From assembly GCA_002682825.1 (NCBI GenBank), contig NOKP01000001.1, positions 312,501 to 376,500 of the forward strand: a stretch of DNA of 64,000 bases, read 5' to 3'. Every line of letters begins with the position of its first letter. The first letter of the stretch is position 1. The notes under the pieces were generated by a model. The model saw nothing but the letters and a program-made list of their open reading frames with translations. It did not search any database and was not told the DNA's origin. The stretch is from Neonectria sp. B-13. Taxonomy: Eukaryota > Ascomycota > Sordariomycetes > Hypocreales > Nectriaceae. Below are positions 34,282 to 45,555 of this stretch, one piece after another. The position numbers and the translations under genes are program-made.

Positions 34282-36085
34282 ATGTCATCTAGTGTTCAGT
34301 TTACCCTGCCCAACGGGCTCAAGTACGAACAGCCCACCGGTCTCTTTATTGACAATGAGTTTGTGCCTGGCTCTGGAGATAAGTTCTCCGTTCTCAACCC
34401 CACGTGAGCAAAATCTGTCCGGTGTCACTCTTTTGATTGAGGGGATCTCACATGTTTCATTGCAGGAACGACGAGGAGATCATCACCCTGCAAGGAGCTT
34501 CAGACTCGGATGTCAACGCCGCCGTTAATGCTGCTCGTAAGGCTTTTGAGGGCGAGTGGTCAGAGCTGGCTGCAGTCGAGCGTGGGAACTTCCTCTACAA
34601 GATCTCTCAGCTGATTGATCGGGATCGAAAGCTCATTGCAAGCATTGACGCCTTTGACAACGGCAAGGTATGTATGAACACCCGGGAACTAGCTGGGTCC
34701 TGGGCACTTGACTGACTTTCGTGGCGCGTAAAGACGTACGTTGATGCGTTGGAGCTTGACATTGCTTCTTCCTACAATGTGTTCAAGTATTTCGCTGGTG
34801 CTGCCGACAAGATTACTGGCCGTACCATCGAGACTTCCCCATCGAAACTAGCATACGTATTACAAGAGCCCTTGGGAGTTTGCGGGCAGATCATTCCATG
34901 GTAAGGCTGAATCCCACTTGCAAGCAAAGCTCTGACGAGACGGAGAGACCATTTCATGCTAATATTGACCTAGGAACTTCCCATTCATGATGCTAGCCTG
35001 GAAGGTCGCCCCAGCCCTAGCCTGTGGTAATACTGTGGTTCTTAAACCTGCAGAGCAGACACCTCTGTCAGCTTTGTATTTCGGCAAGCTCGTGATTGAG
35101 GCAGGCCTACCTCCCGGTGTTGTGAATATCATCCCAGGGATGGGTTCTATTACAGGAAAGGCCCTAGCGGAACATTTGGATGTGGACAAGATTGCCTTCA
35201 CTGGGAGTACTTCTACCGGCCGCGCTATCATGAAGTCTGCGGCTACTAACCTTAAAAATATTACACTGGAGTGTGGAGGTAAAAACCCTTGTATTGTCTT
35301 TGACGATGCCGATTTCGAGCAGGCCGTCAAGTGGAGCCATGTCGGAATCATGGGCAATCAGGGGCAGGTGAGAACCCACAAACTGAAGCGATTCTATTAG
35401 CAAAGACTGACCAGCGAACTAAAAGGTGTGCATCTCTACATCGAGGATCTACGTTCATGAGGCCATCTATGAAGCATTTCTAAAGAGGTTTGTCGAGGTT
35501 ACGAAAGAGCACCATAAACTCGGCGATCCTTTCCACGATCAGACTTGGCAAGGCCCCCAGATTTCGAAGCTCCAGTACGAGAAGATTCTGTCGTACATTG
35601 ATGAAGGCAAGAAGAGTGGAGCGAGGCTTCTGCATGGTGGTGCCAAGCATGGAGACAAGGGATACTTCATTGAACCAACTGTCTTTGCGGACGTGAGTTT
35701 ACGCCATCTTTTCCGCTGTTTTCATTGTGAATGAAGAGCTAATTCATTCGTCTAGACCACTGAGGATATGAAGATTGTTCGGGAAGAAATCTTTGGTCCT
35801 GTAGTCGTCATCTCCAGGTTCAGCACGGTTGAAGAGGTCGTTGCCAAAGCAAACGATACCTGCTACGGACTTTCTGCCGCTGTTTTCACTGAGAAAATTG
35901 GTAAAGCGCACAAGGTAGCGCGGAAACTTCAAGCTGGTATGGTCTTCATTAACTCGTCTGGGGACGCACACTTTGGTATTCCGTTTGGAGGATGCAAATC
36001 GTCGGGCATGGGCCGAGAACTGGGTCAATACGCTTTGGATGCTTATACGCAATCGAAGGCCATACATGTGAACCTGGGGGCATAG
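34282..36085 (+). CDS. Aldehyde dehydrogenase (NAD(P)+-dependent, ALDH superfamily)
   Basis: Predicted 493-aa cytosolic enzyme oxidising an aldehyde to its acid. Six exons: 34282-34403, 34466-34667, 34734-34900, 34974-35367, 35426-35692, 35756-36085, all with GT-AG introns of 57-72 nt and consistent phases. The fold is complete: N-terminal [13 protein letters not shown], the [20 protein letters not shown] cofactor segment, [28 protein letters not shown], the general-base Glu in TLECGGKNP, catalytic Cys in GNQGQVCIS (spanning an intron) and [13 protein letters not shown]. Typical length. The sequence resembles the broad-specificity fungal acetaldehyde/aminoaldehyde group; the natural substrate is unclear. 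Its promoter is shared with the tandem regulator and carries a CCG-N7-CGG element, so co-regulation with the amidase and permease downstream is plausible. Confidence 0.93.
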
Positions 36086-36535
36086 ATTTCAGTAAATGGA
36101 ACGAAACAATACCTGTTATGACATGGAAAGAGAAAACTCTCAGCTGTTAAAGGGGGTCATTTGCAAAAAGACTCACCTCGACGGTTGGAGCTTCAATCAA
36201 TATTAGATTTGGATTTCGATGAGTACAATTGTATTTTACCATAGTTTTATCTAACCTGTTGTCTTTTTGAAAGTGTACTGAAAGGTGACTGTCTTGCCAT
36301 GCGACCCTGAAGATCTTTGACGTTGAAGTCAACCAATGATCTGTGCTACTGGAACAATTCAACCTAAAGGCGACCCAGCGGAATGACGAGTATGAAGATT
36401 GATTGATTGAAGGTTAGCTGATTGAAGACAGGACCTGTCTAGGTCCTAATACTTAATGTTCCGATTCAGGGCCTTTGAACCCCTGCTTCAAACAGGTCTT
36501 AGCACTATTTGAAGTGGCTCCGGCATTGCTCGCAA
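36086..36535. other. 3' spacer between convergent genes
   Basis: 450 bases between the ends of the dehydrogenase (plus) and the amidase (minus). AT-rich; TTGATTGATTGAAGGTTAGC-like direct repeats near 36399-36427. No gene. Confidence 0.5.
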
Positions 36536-38623
36536 TCAAACCAAAGCCAGATGACCGGTTGGATATCCTCCACGAGCGGACCTTGCAAGAATAACAAGCA
36601 TACACTTGTCACGAGCAACAGGAGCCATCGTCTTCTCTCGTTCAACTTTGTCTACTGGCTTAGATGCCGTTGCCCATCCTCTGAACTGATAAGCGATTTG
36701 ACCAGGCACCCCATCTGACTTGGCACTAATGCTTATTTGGTCATGTGGTACATCCTCACCATCCACCGTGATGTGGACGATAGGTTCCTTGCCGGGCAAG
36801 ATCGTGTTAAGCTGAACCCGGACACTTCCCACGACGTCAACTCGAAGGCGGCCAGAATCGTTGAAATGGCTGGCGGTGCATTGCTCGATATATAGTAACG
36901 GCCGGCTTGCCTTTGCAGCACAATCAACTTGTATCAATCCAATCTTGTCCGACTCCAAACCCAGAGTGTGGGCTGGAACAGCGCGCATCTTTGTCTGCTT
37001 CTCGAAGGCATGTGCCCACTTTAGGATGTTTGTATCCTCGTATGCTCGGCCGGCAAATGTAAGGCCCATTGGCATCTGCTTATCGGCAATAATGCCCATT
37101 GGCACTGTCACTGAGGGGATGCCCAGATGACGCAGTGCCCTATTTCCGTTACTGTAGAAGACGCCGTTTTGCCATGCATGCGCAGCACTGACGTGGTCAA
37201 CATCAGCATCTGCGGCCCCGACATCTCCGGCCGCCGGGAACACGAAACAGTCGCAGTGGAAGTAATTGAGGTAGTCATCGAGGAGTTTCTTGCGCAGGCC
37301 CTCGAGGGCCTCGAGAGCAGAACCTAGGTTCTTCGTCTGGTAAATGGAAGTGTCGCGGACATAGGCAGCCAGACGACCCCAATGAATGGCATTGTTGGCA
37401 GGTAAGTGCCTCAATTCAGCTTCAGTACGCATGCTCTGGGGATAAATGTTGAACTCGTCCACACAGGTCAGGTCGGGGATTTTCGGATCTTGATTGTCCC
37501 GGAGAAACTGATCCCACCCGTGCGCAACTAACGGTCCTCGCTCTGTCCAGTGCCAGTTTTCGGGGAGCCGTGTTGACCTTTCAGGGATGAGTTCTGGGTT
37601 TTCATACGCAGTGACTACAGGAAAGTCGGGAACAACGATGACCTCGGCGCCGAGCGATTCGAGTTGCTTTTTGGCTTGCTCCCAGAGCTTGATGACCTCC
37701 GGGCTCGTCGTAACAGCCGGAGCGCCTTTCGGGGCAGAGCCGCCGATGTACATGGCTGGAACTGCAAATCGAAGGCCCTTTAGCGTCGTCGATAGGGCAA
37801 TCTCTCGGAAAATAGCATCTCTCGGTGAGCTCCCCCACGGCTTGGGAAGTGCTATGAAGGGCTGGTCGCGCCAGAAGTCACCTGTGGTGGAGGGATCTTC
37901 GGCAGTGATGACTTCGAGCAGCAAGAGCATGTCCTGCATGGTTCGTGTGTGCGGGACAACCACGTCACAGGTTGGATAAAGTGGCCAATTGCCGCGGATA
38001 GAGATGCAGCCCCTCGATGGCGTGTATGCCACGAGCGAGTTATTCGAAGCTGGCGAGCGCCCCGAGGAAACGGTTTCCTCACCCATTCCGAAAGCGGCCA
38101 AAGAGGCAGCTGTTGAAACGGCAGATCCATTTGACGAGCCAGAAACAAACGCGGCGGCAAGATACTCTGGGTTGTAGGGACTCTCGGCCCGCCCATAGAT
38201 GCCTCGTTGCATGCCTCCATATGCCATTGGCGGCATGTTTGTCCGCCCGATCAACACACCTCCTTCGGCTCGTATTGCGCCGACCGTGAAGGCGTCCTCG
38301 GTGGCCACCAGGTCCTTGAAGGCTGGGGATCCACTGGCCGCGGTCATGCCCTTGACTTTGTAGCTGTCCTTGACGGTGTATGGGATGCCTTCTAACCGGC
38401 GCACCGGGCTACCAGAGGCCCGACGGTCGTCGGAAGCGGCAGCATCGTCAAAGACACGTCGGTTGAGGACGGGTATGGAGTTCAGTGTGATGCCGCGACA
38501 ATCATACCGAGAGATGCGGCGGAGATAGTGGGCAACGAGCTCCACACTTGTCAAAGTGCCCGAAGACAACGCAACCTGGAGGTCATCGATCGTCGCTTCA
38601 ACGATGTTGACATCTGCCATCAT
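36536..38623 (-). CDS. Amidase-signature family hydrolase with C-terminal extension
   Basis: Predicted 695-aa amidase that hydrolyses an amide to acid plus ammonia or amine. Starts at the Met pair at 38623/38620 (MMADVNIVEA); the frame stays open 80 codons further upstream but that part has no family character. Amidase signature: catalytic Lys in GIPYTVKDSYKVKGMTAASGS and the Gly/Ser-rich nucleophile block FVSGSSNGSAVSTAASLAAF followed by GMGEETVSSGRSPASNNS, which gives the Ser-cisSer-Lys triad. After the usual end of the family (about residue 570, near KMRAVPAHTLGLE) some 120 extra residues follow with no family I recognise (LRVDVVGSVRVQLNTILPG, VHITVDGEDVPHDQ), possibly a beta-sandwich. No intron is evident and no damage. 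Divergent from the HRI1-like gene. Confidence 0.88.
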   Translation of the reverse strand: MMADVNIVEATIDDLQVALSSGTLTSVELVAHYLRRISRYDCRGITLNSIPVLNRRVFDDAAASDDRRASGSPVRRLEGIPYTVKDSYKVKGMTAASGSPAFKDLVATEDAFTVGAIRAEGGVLIGRTNMPPMAYGGMQRGIYGRAESPYNPEYLAAAFVSGSSNGSAVSTAASLAAFGMGEETVSSGRSPASNNSLVAYTPSRGCISIRGNWPLYPTCDVVVPHTRTMQDMLLLLEVITAEDPSTTGDFWRDQPFIALPKPWGSSPRDAIFREIALSTTLKGLRFAVPAMYIGGSAPKGAPAVTTSPEVIKLWEQAKKQLESLGAEVIVVPDFPVVTAYENPELIPERSTRLPENWHWTERGPLVAHGWDQFLRDNQDPKIPDLTCVDEFNIYPQSMRTEAELRHLPANNAIHWGRLAAYVRDTSIYQTKNLGSALEALEGLRKKLLDDYLNYFHCDCFVFPAAGDVGAADADVDHVSAAHAWQNGVFYSNGNRALRHLGIPSVTVPMGIIADKQMPMGLTFAGRAYEDTNILKWAHAFEKQTKMRAVPAHTLGLESDKIGLIQVDCAAKASRPLLYIEQCTASHFNDSGRLRVDVVGSVRVQLNTILPGKEPIVHITVDGEDVPHDQISISAKSDGVPGQIAYQFRGWATASKPVDKVEREKTMAPVARDKCMLVILARSARGGYPTGHLALV

Positions 38624-39202
38624 AAAAAAGAAAAAAGAGGAACCTTTTCTGCTGTGATGAGGGACGAAGAGACACTGGCAGCCAACTTCCAACTTCCAAT
38701 CATTCCAGGGGCATCCAGGAATCTTCAGTACTTGAACTAGGGTCAATGAGTGTGTGTATCCATATCCGTACAGCACAAGCCGGACGGTGCCGGACTGCCG
38801 GATTGCCGGTGGTGTCCCGCACATATCCGAGTGTCGCGGATTTCCGAGATGCCTAGCGTCCACATTGAGGATAAGCTCAAAGCCACTGACTTAGTTGCTC
38901 ACACATGATCATGATTCATGAATAGTGAGTGAGTGGTAGTGACTGTCAACCGTAGCCGTGGCGAGAGCAAATTACTGAGCAGTGGAGCGATTTATCCTAG
39001 ACCCCGGGCCTTGTCGTTTTGACCGTACACATGATGTCACTTGCTCTCCTAACTGGAATGGATTCAGTTGGATTGCGTCCTTGGGTGGGGTACCAATGTT
39101 CGCCTTCGTACGGACTTGCCGCAAGTATAAACCTAGGAGCAACCGCTGAACTGAGTCCCACGTCTTATCGTCAAGTTATCCGCTACAAACAAACGAGAGA
39201 GG
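38624..39202. promoter_or_regulatory. Divergent promoter region, amidase and HRI1-like gene
   Basis: 580 bases between divergent starts. Contains the CCG-N7-CGG element at 38827-38839 and several more CGG/CCG triplets around 38782-38815. No coding sequence recognised. Confidence 0.6.
38827..38839. promoter_or_regulatory. CCG-N7-CGG element, second copy
   Basis: CCGAGTGTCGCGG, identical over 13 bases to the element at 33875 and about 200 bases upstream of the amidase start. Followed by ATTTCCG, where the first copy has ATCTCCG. Confidence 0.55.
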
Positions 39203-39927
39203 ATGGAATCCCAAACCCTCCAACGCGTTAGCATCCGCTGGCTGCCCGAGCCAGCATACGAGGACACGGAAACAGTCGCGCTCAACGTCGGAGGCTTCTT
39301 CATCGACTTGCGTGTGACCAAGGACACATCGGCAATTCAATGGAGCCGGGCCGGCGAGCGAATAATTTTGAAGCAGGAGCCATGTATGCCGCTCTTTAAT
39401 TCCACAACCCGGTTTCTTGACTACACGAATAACTAACTACCTGACCACCTCTCACAGTGACCTGTCGATGGACACATATCATCGACTCTCTAGACCTCAC
39501 GATACCGGATGAGGCACACTTCATCAAGATGGACAATGGCGACGATCTCGAATTGGGCACTACGCCGTGCCCTCACAAAAACGGTGCCATGACTGCGTAC
39601 GAAGAGGTCTGGCGAGATGTCACTACGCCAACATCGTCGAATGATCCATCCTGGATCCTTCAAAGCAGCGATGAAACTACATTTATTGGAAAAGTTGGGA
39701 GTGTTTACTTGGCTATTAAGAAAAGCCCGGATGGGGCCTTTGCCGCACGGAAAGAAGTGTTGTTGGAGAACTGGAGAGTATCATTTGAATCAGGGGATGT
39801 CCAGAAGCTCCCACGCGTAACTCAGGTTTTGGAGGAGTTCGAGGTGGAGGGGAGAGACAGGGCCATAAGCCAGAAGGTCAACGTAGGCAGCATTGAATAC
39901 GTGGTTAGGGGTCTTGGCGGGAACTAA
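39203..39927 (+). CDS. HRI1-family protein
   Basis: Predicted 216-aa protein resembling the fungal HRI1 family (yeast Hri1 interacts with Hrr25 and Sec72; biochemical role unknown). Exons 39203-39383 and 39458-39927, with a 74-nt intron. Landmarks are the N-terminal VSIRWLPEPAYEDTETVALN and GGFFIDLRV block, RWTHIIDS, the FIKMDNGDDLELGTTPCPHK block (in the family a lipocalin-like beta barrel), AYEEVWRD and a C-terminal LLENWRVSFESGDVQKLP. No signal peptide or membrane segment. Intact and of normal length. Shares a promoter region with the amidase, which may be coincidental. Confidence 0.75.
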
Positions 39928-40941
39928 ATCCTGTAGGATACAATAGGTAGCAAGCAAAATCCAAACTGTTGCAGTTTCAAATTATATGGGCAAGCATATT
40001 TTCGTATGTGACTTTGACTGGGGCTTGGGAAGCGGCAAGCAAGTACGAATATGGAGTAGAGATGGAAGCTATGGGGAACCCCATTTCTCAACCTCTTGCG
40101 GGGTCCGCCCAACAACCCAACGTAAGCAGACCAGATAGCTTGCCCGGCTTAGCCACTTTGGCGGCAGATAGGTGACTTGGACTGTGGGAATGATATTGAG
40201 GAGTGACTCGAAAAGCCTTGGCAGATCCTGGACGGACGATTCCACGCATCGGGGAACCGCAAGGACTACGGACAGTAAGTTAGGTAGCGGCCAATCTGTT
40301 CAAGTCGGAAATCCGCTCGCGTCGGCTTCGCGCGTGCCAAGACTCTCCCCACTGATACGCATTGACCAAGTTTGGCCAGGTCTGGGGATCTTTGCGGGGA
40401 GAGGTGTGAAGGGAACGCCTGGGACGACGGCTCGCGAGGGCGATTGCCACGGGATATCCTTGACCAATCATCCCTGGGAGCTTAAGGCTCGGTGCTGAGA
40501 CGGGGGAAGCTCCCAGCCGCCGCTAATGTTACCATCTGGCGAGATAATGTCCTGGTACCTCACATCGGGAATCCGCGTGTGTCGGATTTGGGCGAGAGTG
40601 GGCCTTGGCCGATAGAGACATGGCTTCGTTATTGGCCCATGGGACAAACTAGCCCACCATTTTAAGCTGGATCAAGGCTGGGCCGTATCGAGTTTTGGGG
40701 AATGGTCACGCCTGGCCAGCGCCGCTCCATCTGCTCCAGCTCAAGGGGCTTTGATAGACCGAGCTAGTGCCGGTCTCGATTCATGGCCGGCACCACGATA
40801 TTCCTGTCTGGGCCAGCGGAGATCAGCGACGAACCTGCCAACATTATATAACCAGGCACCGGCCATCAACGAACCTAGATTTACCTTGGCCCCCCCCTAA
40901 TCCACCCAACACACCCACAGTGAATCCAACATCGACTGATC
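39928..40941. promoter_or_regulatory. Permease upstream region
   Basis: 1 kb spacer. Two CCG-N7-CGG elements lie at 40313-40325 (CCGCTCGCGTCGG) and 40573-40585 (CCGCGTGTGTCGG), about 630 and 370 bases upstream of the permease start. The rest is GC-rich non-coding DNA with no recognisable gene. Confidence 0.55.
40573..40585. promoter_or_regulatory. CCG-N7-CGG element upstream of permease
   Basis: CCGCGTGTGTCGG keeps the half-sites, the spacing and a GTGT core like the two elements at 33875 and 38827. A further variant without the core lies at 40313. Confidence 0.45.
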
Positions 40942-42908
40942 ATGCATGCCTACGAGTCGAATCCAAGCCAAGACGCTGCCGAGAAGATCGAAGCCGAGGC
41001 CGACCGCAACGCCAATGTTACAGACTTGGACTCCAAAACGGAGACGCTCGAGGACAATGAAGTCTTCACAAGTCTCCCCGGTCAAACCGACTTCCGCACT
41101 CTCGGGTGGTAAGCCAACAATCTCCCGTTTGCAGCATTGTGTTATTTGAAGCAAGTTTACTCATGCGAAAATCTCAATGCAGGGTTCGAGCAGGCATCAT
41201 CCTGATGAAACTATGCTTTGCCACAGGAGTACTGGCAATTCCCTCTGCTTTTAGTGTCGTTGGTTACGGACCAGGCATCATACTCCTCATTTGCTGGGGA
41301 TCCATGACAACCTGTAAGTACGCAGAGTAATGACACCTTGCTACACTCATTAAACAAGTTGCTTTTGCCTAGATTACGCCTATATCATGTACGCCTTCCG
41401 CATGAAATACCGCGGGGTTCACAATATTGCCGACGCAGCTGCTGTAATGGGCGGCCCGGTTGCCCGCGAGGTTGCTGGTGCATTATTTCTGCTCACCTGG
41501 GTGTAAGTCTAAATCCATCCGCTCCCACGTACGCAAAGGTTCCTCATCTGACTGATACAAACCAGCTTGGCTACCGGCTCTGGCTTCATTGGATTGGCAC
41601 AGGGACTCAAGATCCTCGCTAACGGCAAAGTTTGCACAGTTGTCTGGACAATGGTAGCCGCTCTTTGCACTGCATTGGTTGCTAGTATTCGGACACTCGG
41701 CAAATTGGCCATCTTAACCTGGATTGGCTTTGGGTGTATTTTCACAGCCGTTTTCATTGTCGTGTAAGTCATTCAATGCACTCTCCTTCGTATTCGACCA
41801 CTACCTTATGATTTGGATGCTCATAATGTCCTTTAGTGTCGGTGTCACGCAGGTCGACAGACCAGCTGCTGCCCCACAGACGGGGCCGTACGATCTTGGT
41901 GTTGTCTCTGTCGGGACCCCTGGATTCGTCGCTGGCTTGACTGCTGCTATCAATCTTTTCGGTGAGCTCTCAATTAGCATTGAATTATCCGTGTAATATA
42001 GAAACTGATCTCTTACTTCCACAGCTGGCTTTGGTTCAACCCCTACCTTTATGCCCGTCATCGCGGAGATGAAAGTCCCCAAAGCTTTCCCAAAGGCTCT
42101 GTTTTCTTCCCAGGGCGCACTGGCAGCTTGTTATGTCGCTTTTGGTACCGTCGTATACTTGTAAGCACACGCGTCACAGAACAGCGTTTTGGGTGGAAGT
42201 ATTGATTGCTAATGAATCTGTAGCTATTGCGGGCAGTATGTTGCGAGCCCATCTTTGGCAAGTGCCGGTGGTACCGTTGAAAAGATTGCCTACGGGATTT
42301 CTATTCCCGGGTTTATCATGACGTCTACCTTATGGGTTCACCTGGCTGCGAAATTCGTAAGTGTATTGCAGGATGTACAAGTCACCCACTGACCATTGAT
42401 AGCTTCTTGTCCGACTTCTTCGCAACTCAGAGCACTTGCAGAGCAACAGCGTCACCCACTGGGCGACCTGGCTGTAAGTATTATTACTTTTGCGCTCTGT
42501 GCAACCCAAGTTCTTTGTATATATACTGACACTGAGTCCATAGGGGATCAACTGTTGGCATTACCATATTGTCATTCATCATTGCATCTGCAGTTCCCTT
42601 CTTCAGCTACCTCATTGGTCTCATTGGCTCTCTCTGCTGTGCGCCAACATGTGTAAGTTGCCTCTCATAATACATGATTTCACTGCTTACTTATGTGCCT
42701 ACCTTAGCTTATTATTCCCGCCTTTATGGGTCTTTACATGGGCAAAGGTAACCACACAGCCAGCAAGAGGAAAATGGCGCTGTGTGGACTCCATTTCTTC
42801 ACTATTATTCTTGGATCATTCATCACGATCGCTGGTACTTATACGACCGTTCAAAGCATTATTAATGCCTACAAGTCTGGTACCGTTGGGAAAGCTTTCA
42901 CTTGCTAG
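40942..42908 (+). CDS. Amino-acid permease, AAAP (AA_trans) family
   Basis: Predicted plasma-membrane or vacuolar amino-acid transporter, like the fungal neutral amino-acid permeases. Ten exons: 40942-41108, 41183-41313, 41373-41502, 41566-41763, 41837-41961, 42025-42160, 42224-42356, 42403-42473, 42544-42652, 42707-42908, all GT-AG with matching phases. The hydrophilic N-terminus (MHAYESNPSQDAAEKIEAEA) is followed by the family entry LGWVRAGIILMKLCFATGVL and GVLAIPSAFSVVGYGPG, then about eleven hydrophobic segments, including a SFIIASAVPFFSYLIGLIGS block and IIPAFMGLYMGKG. The reading frame is intact throughout. The substrate is probably a neutral amino acid. Regulation may involve the CCG-N7-CGG elements upstream. 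The cluster logic (amidase, dehydrogenase, permease) suggests nitrogen-compound use. Confidence 0.9.
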
Positions 42909-43199
42909 GCTGGCTATGATGTTGGAACATGGTGGAATGAGACTGCAGACTCTTAAGTGGGTCGTATATAAGGTGTACGCATTTGAGTCTTTTTACGCAT
43001 TTGAGCAAGATATATTGGCTTGGCACAGGCAATTACAGTAGCCGAACCTTGCAACGCGTAGCAAATAAAGTTTCGATTGGACTAGGTGATTAAAATATTT
43101 GCCAAATGTACTGTAGAAAATATCCTACCTTCGGGAACCCTCTTTCTCCTGTGCTATCCTTCTGTACAACGGTGAGTTATTTTGTTGGGACCTCTTCCC
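42909..43199. other. 3' spacer between convergent units
   Basis: Just under 300 bases after the permease stop, containing a small GTACGCATTTGAG/TTACGCATTTGAG direct repeat (about 42974-43006). No gene. Confidence 0.5.
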
Positions 43200-44940
43200 T
43201 CATAGAATAAAGGGAACATGAGAGAAGCCGATTGCAATAGCACAAAGCCCCATTGCAATGAACATATTCTGCAACCCTTGGGTATCCATCCACGGCACAA
43301 GGGCGAAATACATACCGATGCTGACGCAGTTGCGTAGAAATGTGATCGCTACAGAAACCTCGCTAGTAACATAATAGAAGTCAATCAGGACGAGCACATT
43401 TTGAGGATTTGTGAGCATTACTGACCACTTGATAGCTATCCAGTAGTACGCAAAGTGCAATATCACTAATGCCTCCAATTCCAATTCCAAAAATAGCGCC
43501 ACCTATGCTCGGGTATATCCAGTGCATGCCCGTGTTCGGTCAGCAAGTACCACAAGCTAAAATATGACTCAGAGATACATACCCGCTCGGTGGTTAAACC
43601 AAAATTATCAGGCCACCGCCGAGGCAAATGGCCGGAAGGTGAAGGAGGTGTAGTCGCATTTCCGGCTCAAAATAACCATAGTTGCGGCGGGCGAGCCACA
43701 GAACTGATCGATCTAAAAATATGCCACCGCAAATGGCTCCGATGACGGAGCCTATGAAAACTACCAGGATCATGTTTCCGATACCCGAAGGACCCAAACT
43801 GTAAGGGGGTGCTGCGAACGCAATCGAGGAGACAAAGGCTTGGGCGGAAATCCAGCATAGGCAAAATGCATACTGAATAGCAGTATACATAACAGCGAAG
43901 AATCGGAATAGAATGACAAGAGGGCTGTATGCACAATTTAAGAGACTCTCGCCAGTTTTCGTGATGAGACGTAGACGCTCTCTCCCCGTCAGCAAGGGAA
44001 TGGCGAAATTGATGGTGTTGTTAGTGTTTGAAGGAGAGGTTGCGAGCTATGGATTGTCGTCAAGATCCGAATCCTTCTTCAAAACTGGACTCGAGCTCGG
44101 CTCGGAACTTTCCTGCCTTAGAGCCTCAATGCGTGAGATATACTTGCTTTCCTCATAGACAAGGCAGAAAAGATCAACAGCACAGTCTCTATTGCGAAGA
44201 GAGCCCAGAAGCACTGTCTCCAGTCACCATTCCTTGCCATATATCCGCCGACGATAGGGGTGAGAAAACTCTGTAAACACTTAGTTTATCTCGTGGCTAC
44301 TCTGGCGAGACAAGGAAAGACATACCCTAATTATAACCATGATCACATAGGCACCATTGGCAGTGCCACGTTCATGGACGAAATATACATCAGCAACCTG
44401 GAATTTTATATGTAAGCGGGTTGTCATAATAGGGTCTATGGTACTAACTGTCATCTGAACGATCGTTTCGTTTATGGCATTAGCAAGCCCAAAGATCAAA
44501 GTCGATATGTACAAGTCTAGGACGTTGGTCATGAGAACTTGCCAGACTGCAGTGGCGACAATAGCCTCAATCGATGCGATATAAACTGGACGACGACCAT
44601 ACTTGATTGCGAGGGGGATGAAGAAGATGCAGCCAGTGGCCGTTCCGACAAGGCCAATAGCTTGTGAGTTGTTAAGTTGACTATATGTCCAATCTAACTC
44701 GGGGATCCGAAGAACCAAAAAACGGGAGACAAAGAGATTCTTGGATCAATCCTAGTGTCAGTTCCGAGAAGCTTGTTAGACTGAGAAACTTACTGTGCGA
44801 ATATGACGGCTGTTAGAGCGAGGACAGGAACAAAATTGGTAGCCTTTCGAAGACGAGTCCAGTTCTAGAAGCAGCTAGGTTAGGTGGCACTTGGCAATTT
44901 TCCGAGTTAGAACCAATACCAGAGGATCATTTGGGCCGTC
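43200..44940 (-). pseudogene. MFS (DHA1-type) transporter, decayed
   Basis: Minus-strand pieces of a drug:H+ antiporter-like transporter: WTRLRKATNFVPVLALTAV near 44860, DWTYSQLNNSQAIGLVGTAT then FFIPLAIKYGRRPVYIAS (the family A-motif) at about 44690-44570, VYFVHERGTANGAYV at about 44385-44340, SFLTPIVGGYMARNGDWRQ at about 44270-44210, and C-terminal helices ending ...FSHVPFIL at 43200. In-frame TGA at about 44057 and TAA at about 44009, together with a shift to the frame of LLTGRERLRLITKTGES, separate the halves without plausible splice sites, and the 43500-43590 region also breaks the frame. The same general architecture recurs intact at 57188-59145. Likely a recently silenced transporter. 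Confidence 0.65.
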
Positions 44941-44965
44941 AGATGACGTTGGATGTCGTAATATT

Positions 44966-45555
44966 TTAGGCCTTTAAACATTTCCATTCGATAACAGCTG
45001 AGGCGAGAAAGCCACCTGGCCTAACGCGATAATTAAAGTTCACGACGACCACGGGTGTTTTGCAAGCCAGGGCATGGGTAATGAAGTTGATGTCATCAAA
45101 GACACCGAGATTTGCACCGCCATATAGAAATGAACCTCCGTGGATGTAGACCATGACGGGTAGTCTAGTTTTGGGCTGATCAGGCGGAGCGGTAATGTTC
45201 ATGACAAGGCAGTTGTACTCGTCTTCAATTGGCCTTTCAAAATGGGGAGCGATATTGACTGGAACCAGGGGGTCGTCGCCGTCGCACTCGGGAGGGTTGG
45301 GGGCACTACATCTGCGAGGGCGTCAATATGTCCATGTTTCTACGATTTAGGATAACTATACCCTAGCTTTATGCCATCGTGAATACCACCTGTCAATGAA
45401 GAATTCAGACGTGACCGTGTCCAGCGTTTGGTAATGGTGGCATACGGAATCCCAGATAATTGACGGACTCCTGTGGGAAATTCGAGCCCCTCCACAACGC
45501 CCAGCCCTTCAACTTTAAGGGTGGCGTTTCCAGTATGGGCTGTGCTTACAGGCAT
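44966..45555 (-). pseudogene. Type-B carboxylesterase, truncated after the N-terminal third
   Basis: Alpha/beta-hydrolase of the carboxylesterase/lipase family. From 45555: MPVSTAHTGNATLKVEGLGV, the substrate-entry block GVRQLSGIPYATITKRW, then after a plausible intron (about 45361-45307) APNPPECDGDDPLVPVNI, EYNCLVMNITAPP, the oxyanion-hole motif VMVYIHGGSFLYGGAN and VVVNFNYRVRPGGFLASA. The frame then ends at 44966, before the catalytic Ser elbow (GESAGG), Glu and His, which are absent: the next sequence is the 5' end of the decayed MFS gene. About two thirds of the protein is missing, so it cannot be an active esterase. The clean reading up to the break points to a deletion junction near 44970-45010. 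Confidence 0.75.

Noticed and set aside
35368..35425. Frame break in the first aldehyde dehydrogenase just before its catalytic Cys
   Set aside because: Standard GT-AG intron; joining 35367 to 35426 restores GNQGQVCIS.
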